Source: Roseateles sp. XES5
GTDB lineage: Bacteria > Pseudomonadota > Alphaproteobacteria > Rhizobiales > Rhizobiaceae
Direction of reading: 5' to 3'
Length of the DNA stretch: 64,000 nucleotides
Assembly (NCBI RefSeq): GCF_020535545.1
Contig: NZ_CP084752.1
Location: forward strand, 744,001 to 808,000
Shown: in pieces, positions 32,586 to 41,859 of the stretch
Numbering within the stretch: the first letter of the stretch is position 1
Layout: each line of letters begins with the position of its first letter
Made by a program: the position numbers and the translations under genes
Notes under the pieces: generated by a model
Told to the model about the DNA's origin: nothing
The model's input: the letters and a program-made list of their open reading frames with translations, nothing else
Databases searched by the model: none

Positions 32586-35500
32586 TTGTCAGTGACAGAC
32601 GCCATCAGCCGCCATCTGGCGTCCATCGCAGAGTGGGCGCGGCCGTCACTCATCCCGGCGGCCATTGCCGGTTGCGTCATCCTGACGGGCAGCATCCTCT
32701 ACGAGCGGCAGAACGAGGTCGTCTATCGCAACGAATTGCAGACCCACGTTTCGGGCGATCTCGCGCTGGTCGGCGCGCGCCTCCAGAGCGAGGTGAACAG
32801 CAACGTGGCGGCGCTGCGCAGCGTCGCCAACATGTTCGCCGTTGCGCCCGAACAGGCGACGCTGCAGTTCAACGTCTTCGCCCGCAAGCTGATGCTGCAG
32901 AACACCCATTTCCGCCGCGTCGGCGTCGCGCCCGCCGGAAAGGTGACGCAGGCCTTCCCGCTCGACGGCAACCAGCACTATCTCGGCACCGACTTCAACC
33001 GCTTCCCCTCCTTCCGGAGCGCCGCGCAGGCGGACCGTTCGCGCGGACGACCGCTGATGTTCGGCCCGGTCGAATTCGCCAAGGGCGGACGCGGCTTCAA
33101 CCTCTTCATGCCGGTCTTCACCAATGTCGACGCACGGTATTATTTCTGGGGTTACATCGACGGGCTGATCGACGCGCGCAAGCTCTTCACCGATGCCGGC
33201 CTGATCGACCCCGACCACCATGCGCGGCCCGGCATGACGCAGCACGAAGCCGACATCGAATTAGCCATCCGCGATGTCAGCGTTCCCGACAACATCGTCG
33301 ACCCGTTCTTCGGCAGGGCCGAGATCTTCGAGAACGAACCGGTCGTACAGGTGCTCGACTTTCCCGGCGGACGCTGGGAACTGGCGGCGGTGCCGTCCAG
33401 GGGCTGGCATCACCCGCCGGAGAACCGCGCGCAGATCCGCCTGATGATCGCCATCGCCGCGCTCGTCATCATCGTTCCGATCTTCCTGACCGGCAGCCTC
33501 GTCAGCGAGCGCCAGCGCAACATCGCCCGGCTGAAGGCGCGCGAGCGGCAGGTCAAGTCGCTCTCCCAGCGCCTCGACATCGCGCTCGACGCCTCCAAGA
33601 TCGGCATCTGGGAAATCGAGCTTGCGACGGGCGCGCGCAACTGGGATCCGCAGATGCACCGCCTGCACGGCTTTGCGGAAAACCAGACACCGAACGACAT
33701 GGAATGGCGCTCCGTGCTCCATCCCGACGACGTCGCCATCGCCAAGGCCGAAATGGACATGATCCGCGCCGGCGGCAACGACTACAAGTCGCAGTACCGC
33801 ATCCTCATGCCCGACGGCAGCTGGCACTATATCCGCAATGTCGGCTCGCGCCTCATCGGCCCGAACGGCGAGGAAAAGCTGACCGGCATCAGCTGGGACG
33901 TCACCGAGGACGTGCTGCTCAACCAGGCGCTCAAGAGCGCAAAGGAACACGCGGAAGTTCAGAACACCGCGCTTGCCAAGCTCACCCGCCGCCTCGACCT
34001 CGCGCTCGATTCCTACCAGTGCGGTCTCTGGGAGGCCGACCTTGCGGACGGCGTGACGCTGTGGGACGAGCGCATGCACCAGCTCTACGGCCTTGCCTAT
34101 ACGGACGGCATCGTCTCGCACGAGGCCTGGCTCGACGTCATCCATCCCGATGACCGCGAGGCGACGCTGGAAAACGTCAATCACTGCATCGCGCATGATC
34201 TGCCCTATGTGCAGGAGGCGCGCATCGTGCTGCCGGGCGGCGCCGTCCGGCATGTGCGCTCGGTCGGCAAGATCCACCACGGCCAAGACGGCAGCCGCAA
34301 GCTGATCGGGATCGCCTTCGACGTCACCGAGGACGTGATCCTCAAGGAAAACCTGAAGGCCGCCAAGGAACAGGCCGACGCCAAGAATGTCGAACTGGAA
34401 CAGGCCAAGACGCGCATCGAGCACAATGCGCTGCACGATCCGCTGACGGGGCTCGGCAACCGCCGCAAGCTCGACGACGAGCTGACGGGCATCGCCGAAC
34501 TCAGCGAGATGATGGATGTGCACGTCGGCATCCTGCATATCGACCTCGACCGCTTCAAGCAGATCAACGACTCCCTGGGCCACCCCGCCGGCGACGAGCT
34601 GCTCGTGCATGCATCGCAGGTGCTGCGCGCCTCCACCCGCAAGGGCGACCTCATCGCCCGCATCGGCGGCGACGAATTCGTCGTGGTGGTGACCAACACG
34701 ACCGACCAGGACTATCTGAGCGTGCTCGCCCGCCGCATCATCACGCTGATGCAGCAGCCGGTCGACTACGAGGGGCATCTGTGCCGCTTCGGCGTCAGCA
34801 TCGGCATTGCGCTCGCCGAAGGGCGCACGATCGACACGGGCAAGCTGCTGGTGAATGCCGATATCGCGCTCTACCGCGCCAAGCAGCTCGGACGCAACCG
34901 GCACGAATTCTTCACCGAGGTGCTGCAGGCCGAGATCGTCTCGAACAAGCGCATCGCCGACGACATCCTCGCCGGCATCGAGAACAACGAATTCGTGCCC
35001 TATTACCAGCCGCAGATCGACGCCGGCACGCTGAAGCTCGCCGGCGCCGAGGCGCTGATCCGCTGGAACCATCCGCGCGACGGCCTGCTGACGCCCGACC
35101 GGTTCCTCAAGATCGCCGAAGATCTCAACGTCATGGCGACGCTCGACCGGATCGTCCTGGAAAAGGCGCTGCTCGACTGCGCCCGCTGGGCGGCGCAGGG
35201 ATTGGTCATGCCGAAGATCTCGGTCAACGTCTCCGCCCGCCGGCTGCGCGACGAGAGCCTGATCGAAAGCCTCACCGGCCTTTCCATCCAGCCCGGCCAG
35301 ATTTCCTTCGAACTGGTGGAATCGATCTTCCTCGACGAGAGCGACGACGTGGTTCTCAGCAATCTGGAACGCATCAAGGCGCTCGGCATCGACATCGAGA
35401 TCGACGATTTCGGCACCGGCCACACCTCCATCGTCAGCCTGCTGAAGCTCAAGCCCAAGCGCCTGAAGATCGACCGCCAGCTCGTCGCCCCCATCCTGTC

Positions 35501-35717
35501 CTCGCACAACGAGCAGGCGCTGGTGCGTTCGATCATCGAGATCGGCCGCTCGCTCGGCATCGAGATCGTCGCCGAGGGCGTCGAGACGATGGAGCATGCC
35601 GACATGCTGAACCGCCTCGGCTGCGACCTGCTGCAGGGCTATGCCTTCGCCAAGCCACTCTCGCGCGAGGCGTTCCTCGCCTTCGGCAGCGAGATGCGCT
35701 GGAAGCTGGCGTCGTAG
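32586..35717 (+). CDS. CHASE-PAS-PAS-GGDEF-EAL cyclic di-GMP enzyme
   Basis: A 1043-residue membrane protein. Order: a first membrane helix (about 22-40), a periplasmic CHASE-like sensor (about 70-250, LMLQNTHFRRVGVAPAGK), a second helix (LMIAIAALVIIVPIFLTGSL), two PAS domains (starting RLDIALDASKIGIWEIE and RLDLALDSYQCGLWEAD), GGDEF with an intact site (ARIGGDEFVVVV) and EAL with EALIRW, FELVESIFLDES and DDFGTGHTS. Both active sites look complete, so it could both make and break cyclic di-GMP depending on the signal. The start is a TTG at 32586 after GAGGA; a GTG two codons on is possible. Confidence 0.93.
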   Translation: MSVTDAISRHLASIAEWARPSLIPAAIAGCVILTGSILYERQNEVVYRNELQTHVSGDLALVGARLQSEVNSNVAALRSVANMFAVAPEQATLQFNVFARKLMLQNTHFRRVGVAPAGKVTQAFPLDGNQHYLGTDFNRFPSFRSAAQADRSRGRPLMFGPVEFAKGGRGFNLFMPVFTNVDARYYFWGYIDGLIDARKLFTDAGLIDPDHHARPGMTQHEADIELAIRDVSVPDNIVDPFFGRAEIFENEPVVQVLDFPGGRWELAAVPSRGWHHPPENRAQIRLMIAIAALVIIVPIFLTGSLVSERQRNIARLKARERQVKSLSQRLDIALDASKIGIWEIELATGARNWDPQMHRLHGFAENQTPNDMEWRSVLHPDDVAIAKAEMDMIRAGGNDYKSQYRILMPDGSWHYIRNVGSRLIGPNGEEKLTGISWDVTEDVLLNQALKSAKEHAEVQNTALAKLTRRLDLALDSYQCGLWEADLADGVTLWDERMHQLYGLAYTDGIVSHEAWLDVIHPDDREATLENVNHCIAHDLPYVQEARIVLPGGAVRHVRSVGKIHHGQDGSRKLIGIAFDVTEDVILKENLKAAKEQADAKNVELEQAKTRIEHNALHDPLTGLGNRRKLDDELTGIAELSEMMDVHVGILHIDLDRFKQINDSLGHPAGDELLVHASQVLRASTRKGDLIARIGGDEFVVVVTNTTDQDYLSVLARRIITLMQQPVDYEGHLCRFGVSIGIALAEGRTIDTGKLLVNADIALYRAKQLGRNRHEFFTEVLQAEIVSNKRIADDILAGIENNEFVPYYQPQIDAGTLKLAGAEALIRWNHPRDGLLTPDRFLKIAEDLNVMATLDRIVLEKALLDCARWAAQGLVMPKISVNVSARRLRDESLIESLTGLSIQPGQISFELVESIFLDESDDVVLSNLERIKALGIDIEIDDFGTGHTSIVSLLKLKPKRLKIDRQLVAPILSSHNEQALVRSIIEIGRSLGIEIVAEGVETMEHADMLNRLGCDLLQGYAFAKPLSREAFLAFGSEMRWKLAS

Positions 35718-35864
35718 GCCTTCCGTGCCGCCCGCGAGAGAAATGGCGGCCACCGGATGCGGGGCAATCACCAATAGCGCGACGCCAGGGTCGCGAAACC
35801 CTTGTCCCTCCCCCGCCTTTTCCACTAAGAGGGAACGCACTTTCTTTCGGGTCCGGTTCCGCTC

Positions 35865-36962
35865 ATGTCGCACAATACCTTCGGTCATCTTTTCCGCGTC
35901 ACCACCTGGGGCGAAAGCCACGGGCCGGCGCTCGGCTGCGTGGTGGATGGCTGCCCGCCCGGCATCCGCTTCACGCTCGCCGAACTCCAGGCCTGGCTCG
36001 ACAAGCGCAAGCCCGGCCAGTCGCGCTTCGTGACGCAGCGCCGCGAGGACGACCTCGTCAAGGTTCTCTCCGGCGTGATGCTGGACGAGGACGGCGAGAC
36101 GATGATCACCACCGGCACGCCCGTCTCCATGCTGATCGAGAACACCGACCAGCGCTCCAAGGATTACGGCGAGATTGCCCGCCGCTACCGCCCCGGCCAT
36201 GCCGACTATGCCTATGACGTGAAATACGGCATCCGCGACTATCGCGGCGGCGGCCGCTCCTCCGCCCGCGAGACCGCCGCGCGCGTCGCCGCCGGCGGCC
36301 TTGCGCGCAAGGTCGTGCCGGGCCTTACCGTGCGCGCCGCGCTGGTGCAGATCGGCAAGCACAAGATCGACCGCCGCAACTGGGACTGGAACGAGGTGAA
36401 CAACAACCCGTTCTTCGCACCGGACCCGGCCATCGTTCCCGTCTGGGAAGAGTATCTCGACAGCATCCGCAAGGCGGGCTCCTCCATCGGCGCCGTCGTG
36501 GAAGTCGTCGCCGAGGGCGTGCCGGCCGGTATCGGCGCGCCGATCTACGGCAAGCTCGACCAGGACATCGCCTCGCTGCTGATGTCGATCAACGCCGTCA
36601 AGGGCGTCGAGATCGGCGAAGGCTTTGCCTCGGCCGAACTTACCGGCGAGGAGAATGCCGACGAGATGCGCATGGGCAATGACGGCAACCCGATCTTCCT
36701 GTCCAATCATGCCGGCGGCATCCTCGGCGGCATTTCGACGGGCCAGCCGGTCGTCGCGCGCTTCGCCATCAAGCCCACCTCCTCCATCCTCACCGAGCGC
36801 CGCTCCATCGATGCCGACGGCAACAATGTCGACGTGCGCACCAAGGGCCGGCACGATCCCTGCGTCGGCATCCGCGCCGTGCCCATCGGCGAGGCGATGG
36901 TTGCCTGCGCCATTGCCGATCATTACCTGCGCGACCGCGGCCAGACCGGCCGCCTGAAATAG
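35865..36962 (+). CDS. aroC: Chorismate synthase
   Basis: A 365-residue FMN-dependent enzyme making chorismate from EPSP, the last shared step of aromatic amino-acid synthesis. Signatures: [21 protein letters not shown] (first signature), [20 protein letters not shown] (second) and [21 protein letters not shown] (third). Length and order are normal. ribB begins 10 bp after its stop. Confidence 0.97.
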   Translation: MSHNTFGHLFRVTTWGESHGPALGCVVDGCPPGIRFTLAELQAWLDKRKPGQSRFVTQRREDDLVKVLSGVMLDEDGETMITTGTPVSMLIENTDQRSKDYGEIARRYRPGHADYAYDVKYGIRDYRGGGRSSARETAARVAAGGLARKVVPGLTVRAALVQIGKHKIDRRNWDWNEVNNNPFFAPDPAIVPVWEEYLDSIRKAGSSIGAVVEVVAEGVPAGIGAPIYGKLDQDIASLLMSINAVKGVEIGEGFASAELTGEENADEMRMGNDGNPIFLSNHAGGILGGISTGQPVVARFAIKPTSSILTERRSIDADGNNVDVRTKGRHDPCVGIRAVPIGEAMVACAIADHYLRDRGQTGRLK

Positions 36963-36971
36963 GAGCCTGCC

Positions 36972-38072
36972 ATGAGCTACGACCAGAAGCGTGTCGTCGA
37001 CGCCATCCGCGCCTTCGAGGCCGGCGAGATCGTCGTCGTCATGGATGACGACGGCCGCGAGAACGAGGGCGACCTGATCGTCGCCGCCGTGCATTGCACG
37101 CCGGAAAAGATGGCCTTCATCGTGCGCCACACCTCCGGCATCGTCTGCACGCCCATGCCGCGCGAGGAGGCCCGGCGCCTCAACCTCAACGCCATGGTGG
37201 CCGAAAACGATTCGGCCCACACCACCGCCTTCACCGTCTCCGTCGACTTCAAGCACGGCACGACGACGGGCATTTCTGCCGACGACCGCACGTTGACCGT
37301 GCGCAATCTCGCCAATCCGAATGTCGGCCCTACGGATTTCGTGCGGCCCGGCCATATCTTCCCGCTGGTCGCCCGCGAGGGCGGCGTGCTGATGCGCTCC
37401 GGCCATACGGAAGCCGCCGTCGACCTCTGCAGGCTGGCGAGCCTGCCGCCGATCGGCGTGATCAGCGAACTCGTCAACGACGACGGCACCGTCATGCGCG
37501 GCCCGCAGGTCGCCGCCTTTGCCGAGAAGAACGGCCTCAAGCAGGTGTCCGTCGCCGATCTCATCGCCTATCGCCAGCGCAAGGAAACCCTGATCGAACA
37601 GGTCGGCAGCTTCGACATCGAGACGCCCTACGGCAAGGCCAAGGCCTTGACCTACACCCTGCCCTGGGATCCGATGCAGCACCTCGCCGTGGTCTTCGGC
37701 GATATCCGGGACGGCGTCGACATTCCGGTGCGCCTGCATCTCGAAAATGTCGGCGGCGACGTCTTCGGCGCCGGGCGGCAGATCGACGGCATCATGAAGC
37801 GCATCGCCGAGCAGGGCCGCGGCGTCATCGTGTATCTGCGCGAGGGTTCGGTCGGCGTCGGCCAGTCCACCACCGCCCGCAAGGCCATGCACGAGCGCGA
37901 AGGCCATGACGAGGCGCAGGCCCGCGAAAGCGAATGGCTGGAAATCGGCCTCGGCGCGCAGATCCTCAAGGATCTCGGCGTCACCTCGATCCGCCTGATG
38001 GCCTCGCGCGAGCGCCACTATGTCGGTCTCGAGGGCTTCGGCATAGAGATCAGCGCCACGGACCTCTGCTGA
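36972..38072 (+). CDS. ribB: 3,4-dihydroxy-2-butanone 4-phosphate synthase with decayed RibA domain
   Basis: A 366-residue riboflavin-pathway protein. Residues 1-205 are a full RibB domain (MDDDGRENEGDLI with the metal-binding acids, then the HTSGIVCTPM, FTVSVDF and SGHTEAAVDL motifs). Residues 206-366 align with GTP cyclohydrolase II but lack the cysteines of its zinc site: the region reads AVVFGDIRDGVDIPVRLH where RibA has GDxxxSxRCDC. It should therefore make the butanone phosphate but not open GTP, and a separate ribA must exist elsewhere. It is in an operon with aroC. Confidence 0.93.
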   Translation: MSYDQKRVVDAIRAFEAGEIVVVMDDDGRENEGDLIVAAVHCTPEKMAFIVRHTSGIVCTPMPREEARRLNLNAMVAENDSAHTTAFTVSVDFKHGTTTGISADDRTLTVRNLANPNVGPTDFVRPGHIFPLVAREGGVLMRSGHTEAAVDLCRLASLPPIGVISELVNDDGTVMRGPQVAAFAEKNGLKQVSVADLIAYRQRKETLIEQVGSFDIETPYGKAKALTYTLPWDPMQHLAVVFGDIRDGVDIPVRLHLENVGGDVFGAGRQIDGIMKRIAEQGRGVIVYLREGSVGVGQSTTARKAMHEREGHDEAQARESEWLEIGLGAQILKDLGVTSIRLMASRERHYVGLEGFGIEISATDLC

Positions 38073-38137
38073 CAGCGAATATCCCGCGCCGCAGAAACGT
38101 CTGGAGGACGCGGGGTTTTATCGGGGGGCATGACGGC

Positions 38138-39097
38138 ATGTGGGATTTCAGCATCGGCAGGACCATCGGCATCCTCGCCCGGACCATGCCCTTCATCCTT
38201 CTGCGCATGGTGATCTACTTCGTCATCACGCTCGCCTTCATCCTCGCCACGGGCGCCGGGGCCGGCATCGGCTACGGCGTCGGCTCGCTCTCCGACAGCC
38301 CGGAATCCTTCGCCGTCTGGGGCGGCATCTTCGGCATGGGCTTCGTGGGCGTCGCCGTCTACTGGGCGCGCGAATGGCTGCTCTACATGGTCAAGGCCGC
38401 CCATATCGCCGTCATCGTCAAGCTGATCGACGGCGAGGCGCTGCCGGACGGCAAGGGACAGGTCGCCTATGGCCGCGAGGTCGTTGCCGCGCGCTTCGGC
38501 GAAGCGAACGTGCTTTTCGCGCTCGACCAGCTCATCAAGGGCGTCATCGCCGCGATCACCGGGCTGATCGGCGGCATCGCCGCCTTCCTGCCCATTCCCG
38601 GCCTCGACGGCATCGCGCGCTTCGCCAACACCGTCATCCGCCTGTCGCTGACCTATGTCGACGAGATCGTGCTCGGCTACAACATCCGCACCGGCAGCGA
38701 CAATGCCTTCGAAAGCGCGCGCCACGGCCTCGTGCTCTATGCGCAGAACGGGCTGAAGATGGTGAAGAACGCCGTCTGGCTCGCCGTCTTCCTGTGGATC
38801 CTGTCCATCGCGGTCTTCCTGCTGGCGCTCGCACCGGCCGCCGCCATCCTCTACGCCTTCCCCGGCGAGACCGCGGCCTTCAGCTTCGTCGTCGCCATCG
38901 TCTTCGCCTGGGCCTTCCGCGCCGCCGTGCTGGAGCCCTTCGCCATCGCCGCCCTGATGGCGGTCTATTTCGAGACGATCCGCGGCCAGACGCCCGATCC
39001 CGAATGGGATGCGAAACTGATGGGCGCCTCTGAGAAGTTCCGCGCCCTGACGCAAGAGGCCAAGTCCGCCTTCGGCGGCAGGCCCGTCACGGCCTGA
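38138..39097 (+). CDS. Multi-spanning membrane protein, unknown function
   Basis: A 319-residue protein from the ATG at 38138, with about six membrane helices (MVIYFVITLAFILATGAGAG, ALDQLIKGVIAAITGLIGGI, WLAVFLWILSIAVFLLALAP, AFSFVVAIVFAWAFRAAVLE). No cofactor or nucleotide motif is visible. VDEIVLGYNIRTGSDNAFESA near the middle is a distinctive conserved-looking loop. It reads in the same direction as ribB, 66 bp further on, and ends at a long palindromic terminator-like repeat. Confidence 0.75.
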   Translation: MWDFSIGRTIGILARTMPFILLRMVIYFVITLAFILATGAGAGIGYGVGSLSDSPESFAVWGGIFGMGFVGVAVYWAREWLLYMVKAAHIAVIVKLIDGEALPDGKGQVAYGREVVAARFGEANVLFALDQLIKGVIAAITGLIGGIAAFLPIPGLDGIARFANTVIRLSLTYVDEIVLGYNIRTGSDNAFESARHGLVLYAQNGLKMVKNAVWLAVFLWILSIAVFLLALAPAAAILYAFPGETAAFSFVVAIVFAWAFRAAVLEPFAIAALMAVYFETIRGQTPDPEWDAKLMGASEKFRALTQEAKSAFGGRPVTA

Positions 39098-39104
39098 CAA
39101 GGGG

Positions 39105-39150
39105 GCTGGAGCATTTCCGGTGAAAGCCGGTTCACCGGAAATGCTCCAGC
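39105..39150. repeat. Perfect 20-bp inverted repeat with 6-nt loop
   Basis: The arms GCTGGAGCATTTCCGGTGAA (39105-39124) and their exact complement (39131-39150) flank AGCCGG. TTTTGTCT follows, so it can work as a terminator for the upstream gene. A degenerate half (GGAAATGCTCT) recurs at about 39199-39209, next to the end of the convergent gene. GAGCATTTCCGGTGAA palindromes are a common rhizobial interspersed repeat. Confidence 0.85.
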
Positions 39151-39207
39151 TTTTGTCTCTACCGCATTATCCGACGCCGAAGCGATCCCGCTCCGGCTGG
39201 AAATGCT

Positions 39208-40404
39208 CTAACCCTCGTCCCCGCGCCAGCCGTCGAGATAGCGAACCGTGTCCACGCCGGTGAATTTCGCCAGCCGCGCCAGTTCGGCCTCCAGCCGCTC
39301 CAGCCGGCCCGAGGAGACGCGGGTCTTCGGCTCCCACCACAGCCGCTTGACGTCGAGCGTGCCGGCCTTGCGGTCGGCCTTCATGTCGATGCGGCCGACG
39401 AGCCGGTCGCCTTCGAGCAGCGGGAAGACGTAGTAGCCGTATTGCCGCTTCGGCTCCGGCACGAAGACCTCGATGCGATAGAAATAGCCGAACAGCCGTT
39501 CCGTGCGATTGCGGTCGCGAATCAGCGGATCGAAGGGCGAGAGCACGCGCAGGCGCGCGGGTGGCTCGGGGATGTCGCCGAGATTGTCCGGAAAATCGGC
39601 ATAGGCATGGGAGGCGCGCGGCTTGCCGTCCATCGTCTCGATGGTGACGGGGCGCAGCTCATCGCGATGCGCCTCCACCCAGGCCTTCGCCTCGTCCGGC
39701 GAGATCAGGTCCCAGAAGGCGGCGATCTCGCCATGGGTGGCAAAGCCCAGCCGGTCCAGCGCGCTGCGGCAGGCCCAGTCGACAAAGGCGTCGTGCTCCA
39801 CATCCGGCGCATGGTGATGCGGTGGCAGCACGCGGTCGACGAGGTCATAGACCTTCTGGAAATTCTCGCGCCGGGCGATGGCGACCTTGCCGGTGCGCCA
39901 GAGATATTCCAGCGCCGTCTTGTTCGGATGCCAGTTCCACCAGCCGCCGGACTTGTGGTCGTCCGCCTTCAGATCGCGCGAGAGCACCGCGCCGCCGGAG
40001 ACGATGCGCTGGTAGGTCTCCTCGAAGGCGCTCTCGAAACCCGGCTCGCGCCATTTGCGCCAGCGCTCGATGATGCTGGCGTCCTCGCGGCGGAAGCGGT
40101 GCTTCCAGTAGCGGAAGAAGGCGCTCGGGATGATCGAGGCGTCGTGCGTCCAGTTCTCGAAGAGCTCGCCGTCCTTCTCCAGAAGCTCCGACAGATGCTC
40201 GCGGCGGTAGGTCTGGTTGCGCGAGAAGAGGATCTGGTGATGCGCGCGCTCCACCGTGGCGATGCTGTCCACCTGCACGAAGCCGATGTCGTGGATGAGT
40301 TGCAGCAGCCCCTCCTTGCCGAGAAGGCGGCCGGGCGGCGCGCTGAGGCCCTGGCGGGCGAGGAAGATGCGCCGGGCTTCGGCGTTGGAAAGAAGAATCG
40401 TCAT
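39208..40404 (-). CDS. YcaQ/AlkX-type winged-helix DNA glycosylase
   Basis: About 398 residues of the HTH_42 (DUF1006) family. The catalytic segment is HDIGFVQVDSIATVERAHHQ: Q44-V-D46 matches the QxD motif of the YcaQ/AlkX branch, as opposed to QxQ in AlkZ. These enzymes remove bulky N-alkylated bases and unhook interstrand crosslinks. Further family blocks are GELFENWTHDASIIP, then RLRVLSPFDPLIRDRNRTERLF and YGYYVFPLLEGDRLVGRID. The ATG at 40404 is preferred over an ATG 12 codons upstream. Activity is inferred from family. Confidence 0.88.
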   Translation of the reverse strand: MTILLSNAEARRIFLARQGLSAPPGRLLGKEGLLQLIHDIGFVQVDSIATVERAHHQILFSRNQTYRREHLSELLEKDGELFENWTHDASIIPSAFFRYWKHRFRREDASIIERWRKWREPGFESAFEETYQRIVSGGAVLSRDLKADDHKSGGWWNWHPNKTALEYLWRTGKVAIARRENFQKVYDLVDRVLPPHHHAPDVEHDAFVDWACRSALDRLGFATHGEIAAFWDLISPDEAKAWVEAHRDELRPVTIETMDGKPRASHAYADFPDNLGDIPEPPARLRVLSPFDPLIRDRNRTERLFGYFYRIEVFVPEPKRQYGYYVFPLLEGDRLVGRIDMKADRKAGTLDVKRLWWEPKTRVSSGRLERLEAELARLAKFTGVDTVRYLDGWRGDEG

Positions 40405-40544
40405 GCCGGATGATAGGCATATATTCTTGGTTTGTTCCATCCATCTTGTGCCGGGAATCCGCTTTGCAATGCAACTCTCCTGCGGTTTCCTTTGAGACGC
40501 ACCGTGTTATAGGTCGCAGCGACTTTCTGAAACGGGACCCCGCC

Positions 40545-41225
40545 TTGGATATCGTCTTCTCCGCCGCCACGGTGCACTATGCCGGCCGCGTCGCGCTGCA
40601 TCCGCTGGCGCTGACGCTTTCGGAACGGCGCATCGGCGTCGTCGGCCTCAACGGTTCCGGCAAGTCGACCATGGCGCGGCTGATCAACGGGCTGGTAAAG
40701 CCGACCGCCGGCACGGTGACGGTCGGCGGCCTCGACACGGTGGCGGACGCCGAAGCGGCGCGCGGCAGGACCGGCTTCATCTTCCAGAACCCGCAGCACC
40801 AGATGATCCTGCCGATCCTTGCCGAAGACATCGCCTTCGGCCTGAAGAACCGCGGGCTCGGCAAGGCCGAGATCGCCGAGAAGACCGAGGCGATCCTTGC
40901 GCGTTTCGGCATTTCCCATCTTGCGCGCCGCCGCGTGCACGAGCTTTCGGGCGGCGAGACGCAGCTTGGCGCCATTGCCAGCGTGCTCGTCACCGGTCCC
41001 GATCTTCTGATTCTCGACGAGCCGACGAACCAGCTGGACCTCAAGAACCGGGCGCTCATCGAACGCACCGTCGCGGCCCTGCCGGAACAGGTTCTCGTCA
41101 TCACGCACGATCTTGCGCTGCTCGAGAGCTTCGAGCGCGTGCTGGTGTTCAATGAGGGCCGGCTGGCGGCGGATGGCCGCCCGACCGAGGCCATCGCGGC
41201 CTACCGGGAGATCGCCGCGTGCTGA
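40545..41225 (+). CDS. bioM: Biotin ECF transporter ATPase
   Basis: About 226 residues from a TTG at 40545. ABC ATPase motifs: Walker A GLNGSGKST, Q-loop FIFQNPQHQMI, signature LSGGETQLGAIA, Walker B LLILDEPTNQLDL, and H-loop VITHDLALL. The short CbiO-like form next to bioN and bioY identifies it as BioM, which energises biotin uptake. It overlaps bioN by 7 bp. The upstream gap (40405-40544) is short and divergent. I do not see a convincing BioR operator there. Confidence 0.94.
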   Translation: MDIVFSAATVHYAGRVALHPLALTLSERRIGVVGLNGSGKSTMARLINGLVKPTAGTVTVGGLDTVADAEAARGRTGFIFQNPQHQMILPILAEDIAFGLKNRGLGKAEIAEKTEAILARFGISHLARRRVHELSGGETQLGAIASVLVTGPDLLILDEPTNQLDLKNRALIERTVAALPEQVLVITHDLALLESFERVLVFNEGRLAADGRPTEAIAAYREIAAC

Positions 41226-41824
41226 ACGGGCTTGATATCGATGGCGTCACGCCGCTGCACCGCATGCCGGTGCGCGGCAAGCTGGTGCTGCTCTTCCTCG
41301 CCGCCATCGCGCTCTTCGCCGTCGGCGACCTGCGGCTTCTGGCGCCCGCGCTCGGTCTTGCCGCCGCGCTTTACCTCTCGACCGGGATCGGTCCCGCCGA
41401 GGCGTTCCGGCGCGTCCGCTTCGTGCTCTTCACGGTTCTCCTCGTGGCGGCGGCAAACTGGTTTCTTCATTCGCCGCATGAGGCCTTCGTCACCTTCTGC
41501 CGCCTCTCCGCCCTCGTCATCCTTGCCGCCGCCATCACCGCGACGACGGGCATTTCCGCCTTCATGGACGAGATCACCCGGCTTCTCCTGCCGCTCGAGC
41601 GCTTCGGCCTGGTGCGCGCGGCGGATGTCAGCCTGGCGGTCGGTCTCGTCATCCGCTTCGTGCCGGAAATCCTGGCGCGCTATCACGACATCGCCGAGGC
41701 GCACCGCGCGCGCGGCCTGCCGGTCCGCCCGCTCACCACGCTGGTGCCGCTGATCATCCTGACGCTGAAGGACGCGGACACGATCGCCATGGCGATTGAC
41801 GCCCGCGGTTTTCGGCGGCACTAA
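41219..41824 (+). CDS. bioN: Biotin ECF transporter transmembrane (EcfT) subunit
   Basis: A 201-residue membrane protein with about five helices and the two EcfT coupling motifs: ADVSLAVGLVIRFVPEIL, then YHDIAEAHRARGLPVRPL (ARG) and IDARGFR (ARG) at the C-terminus. It links BioM to the BioY substrate subunit. It starts with GTG inside the bioM 3' end, so it is translationally coupled. It ends 35 bp before bioY. Confidence 0.94.
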   Translation: MLNGLDIDGVTPLHRMPVRGKLVLLFLAAIALFAVGDLRLLAPALGLAAALYLSTGIGPAEAFRRVRFVLFTVLLVAAANWFLHSPHEAFVTFCRLSALVILAAAITATTGISAFMDEITRLLLPLERFGLVRAADVSLAVGLVIRFVPEILARYHDIAEAHRARGLPVRPLTTLVPLIILTLKDADTIAMAIDARGFRRH

Positions 41825-41859
41825 ATGCCCACCCTCTTTTGTCCATCGGGAAATCTGAC

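Noticed and set aside
33261..38018. A 1585-codon open frame on the minus strand opposite the GGDEF/EAL, aroC and ribB genes
   Set aside because: It is a by-product of GC-rich third positions in three clear plus-strand genes. Its composition (His/Asp/Arg/Ala-rich) has no domain structure.
40405..40544. TTATAGGTC before bioM as a possible BioR operator
   Set aside because: Only one half resembles the BioR palindrome (TTATMKATAA); the second half is absent.
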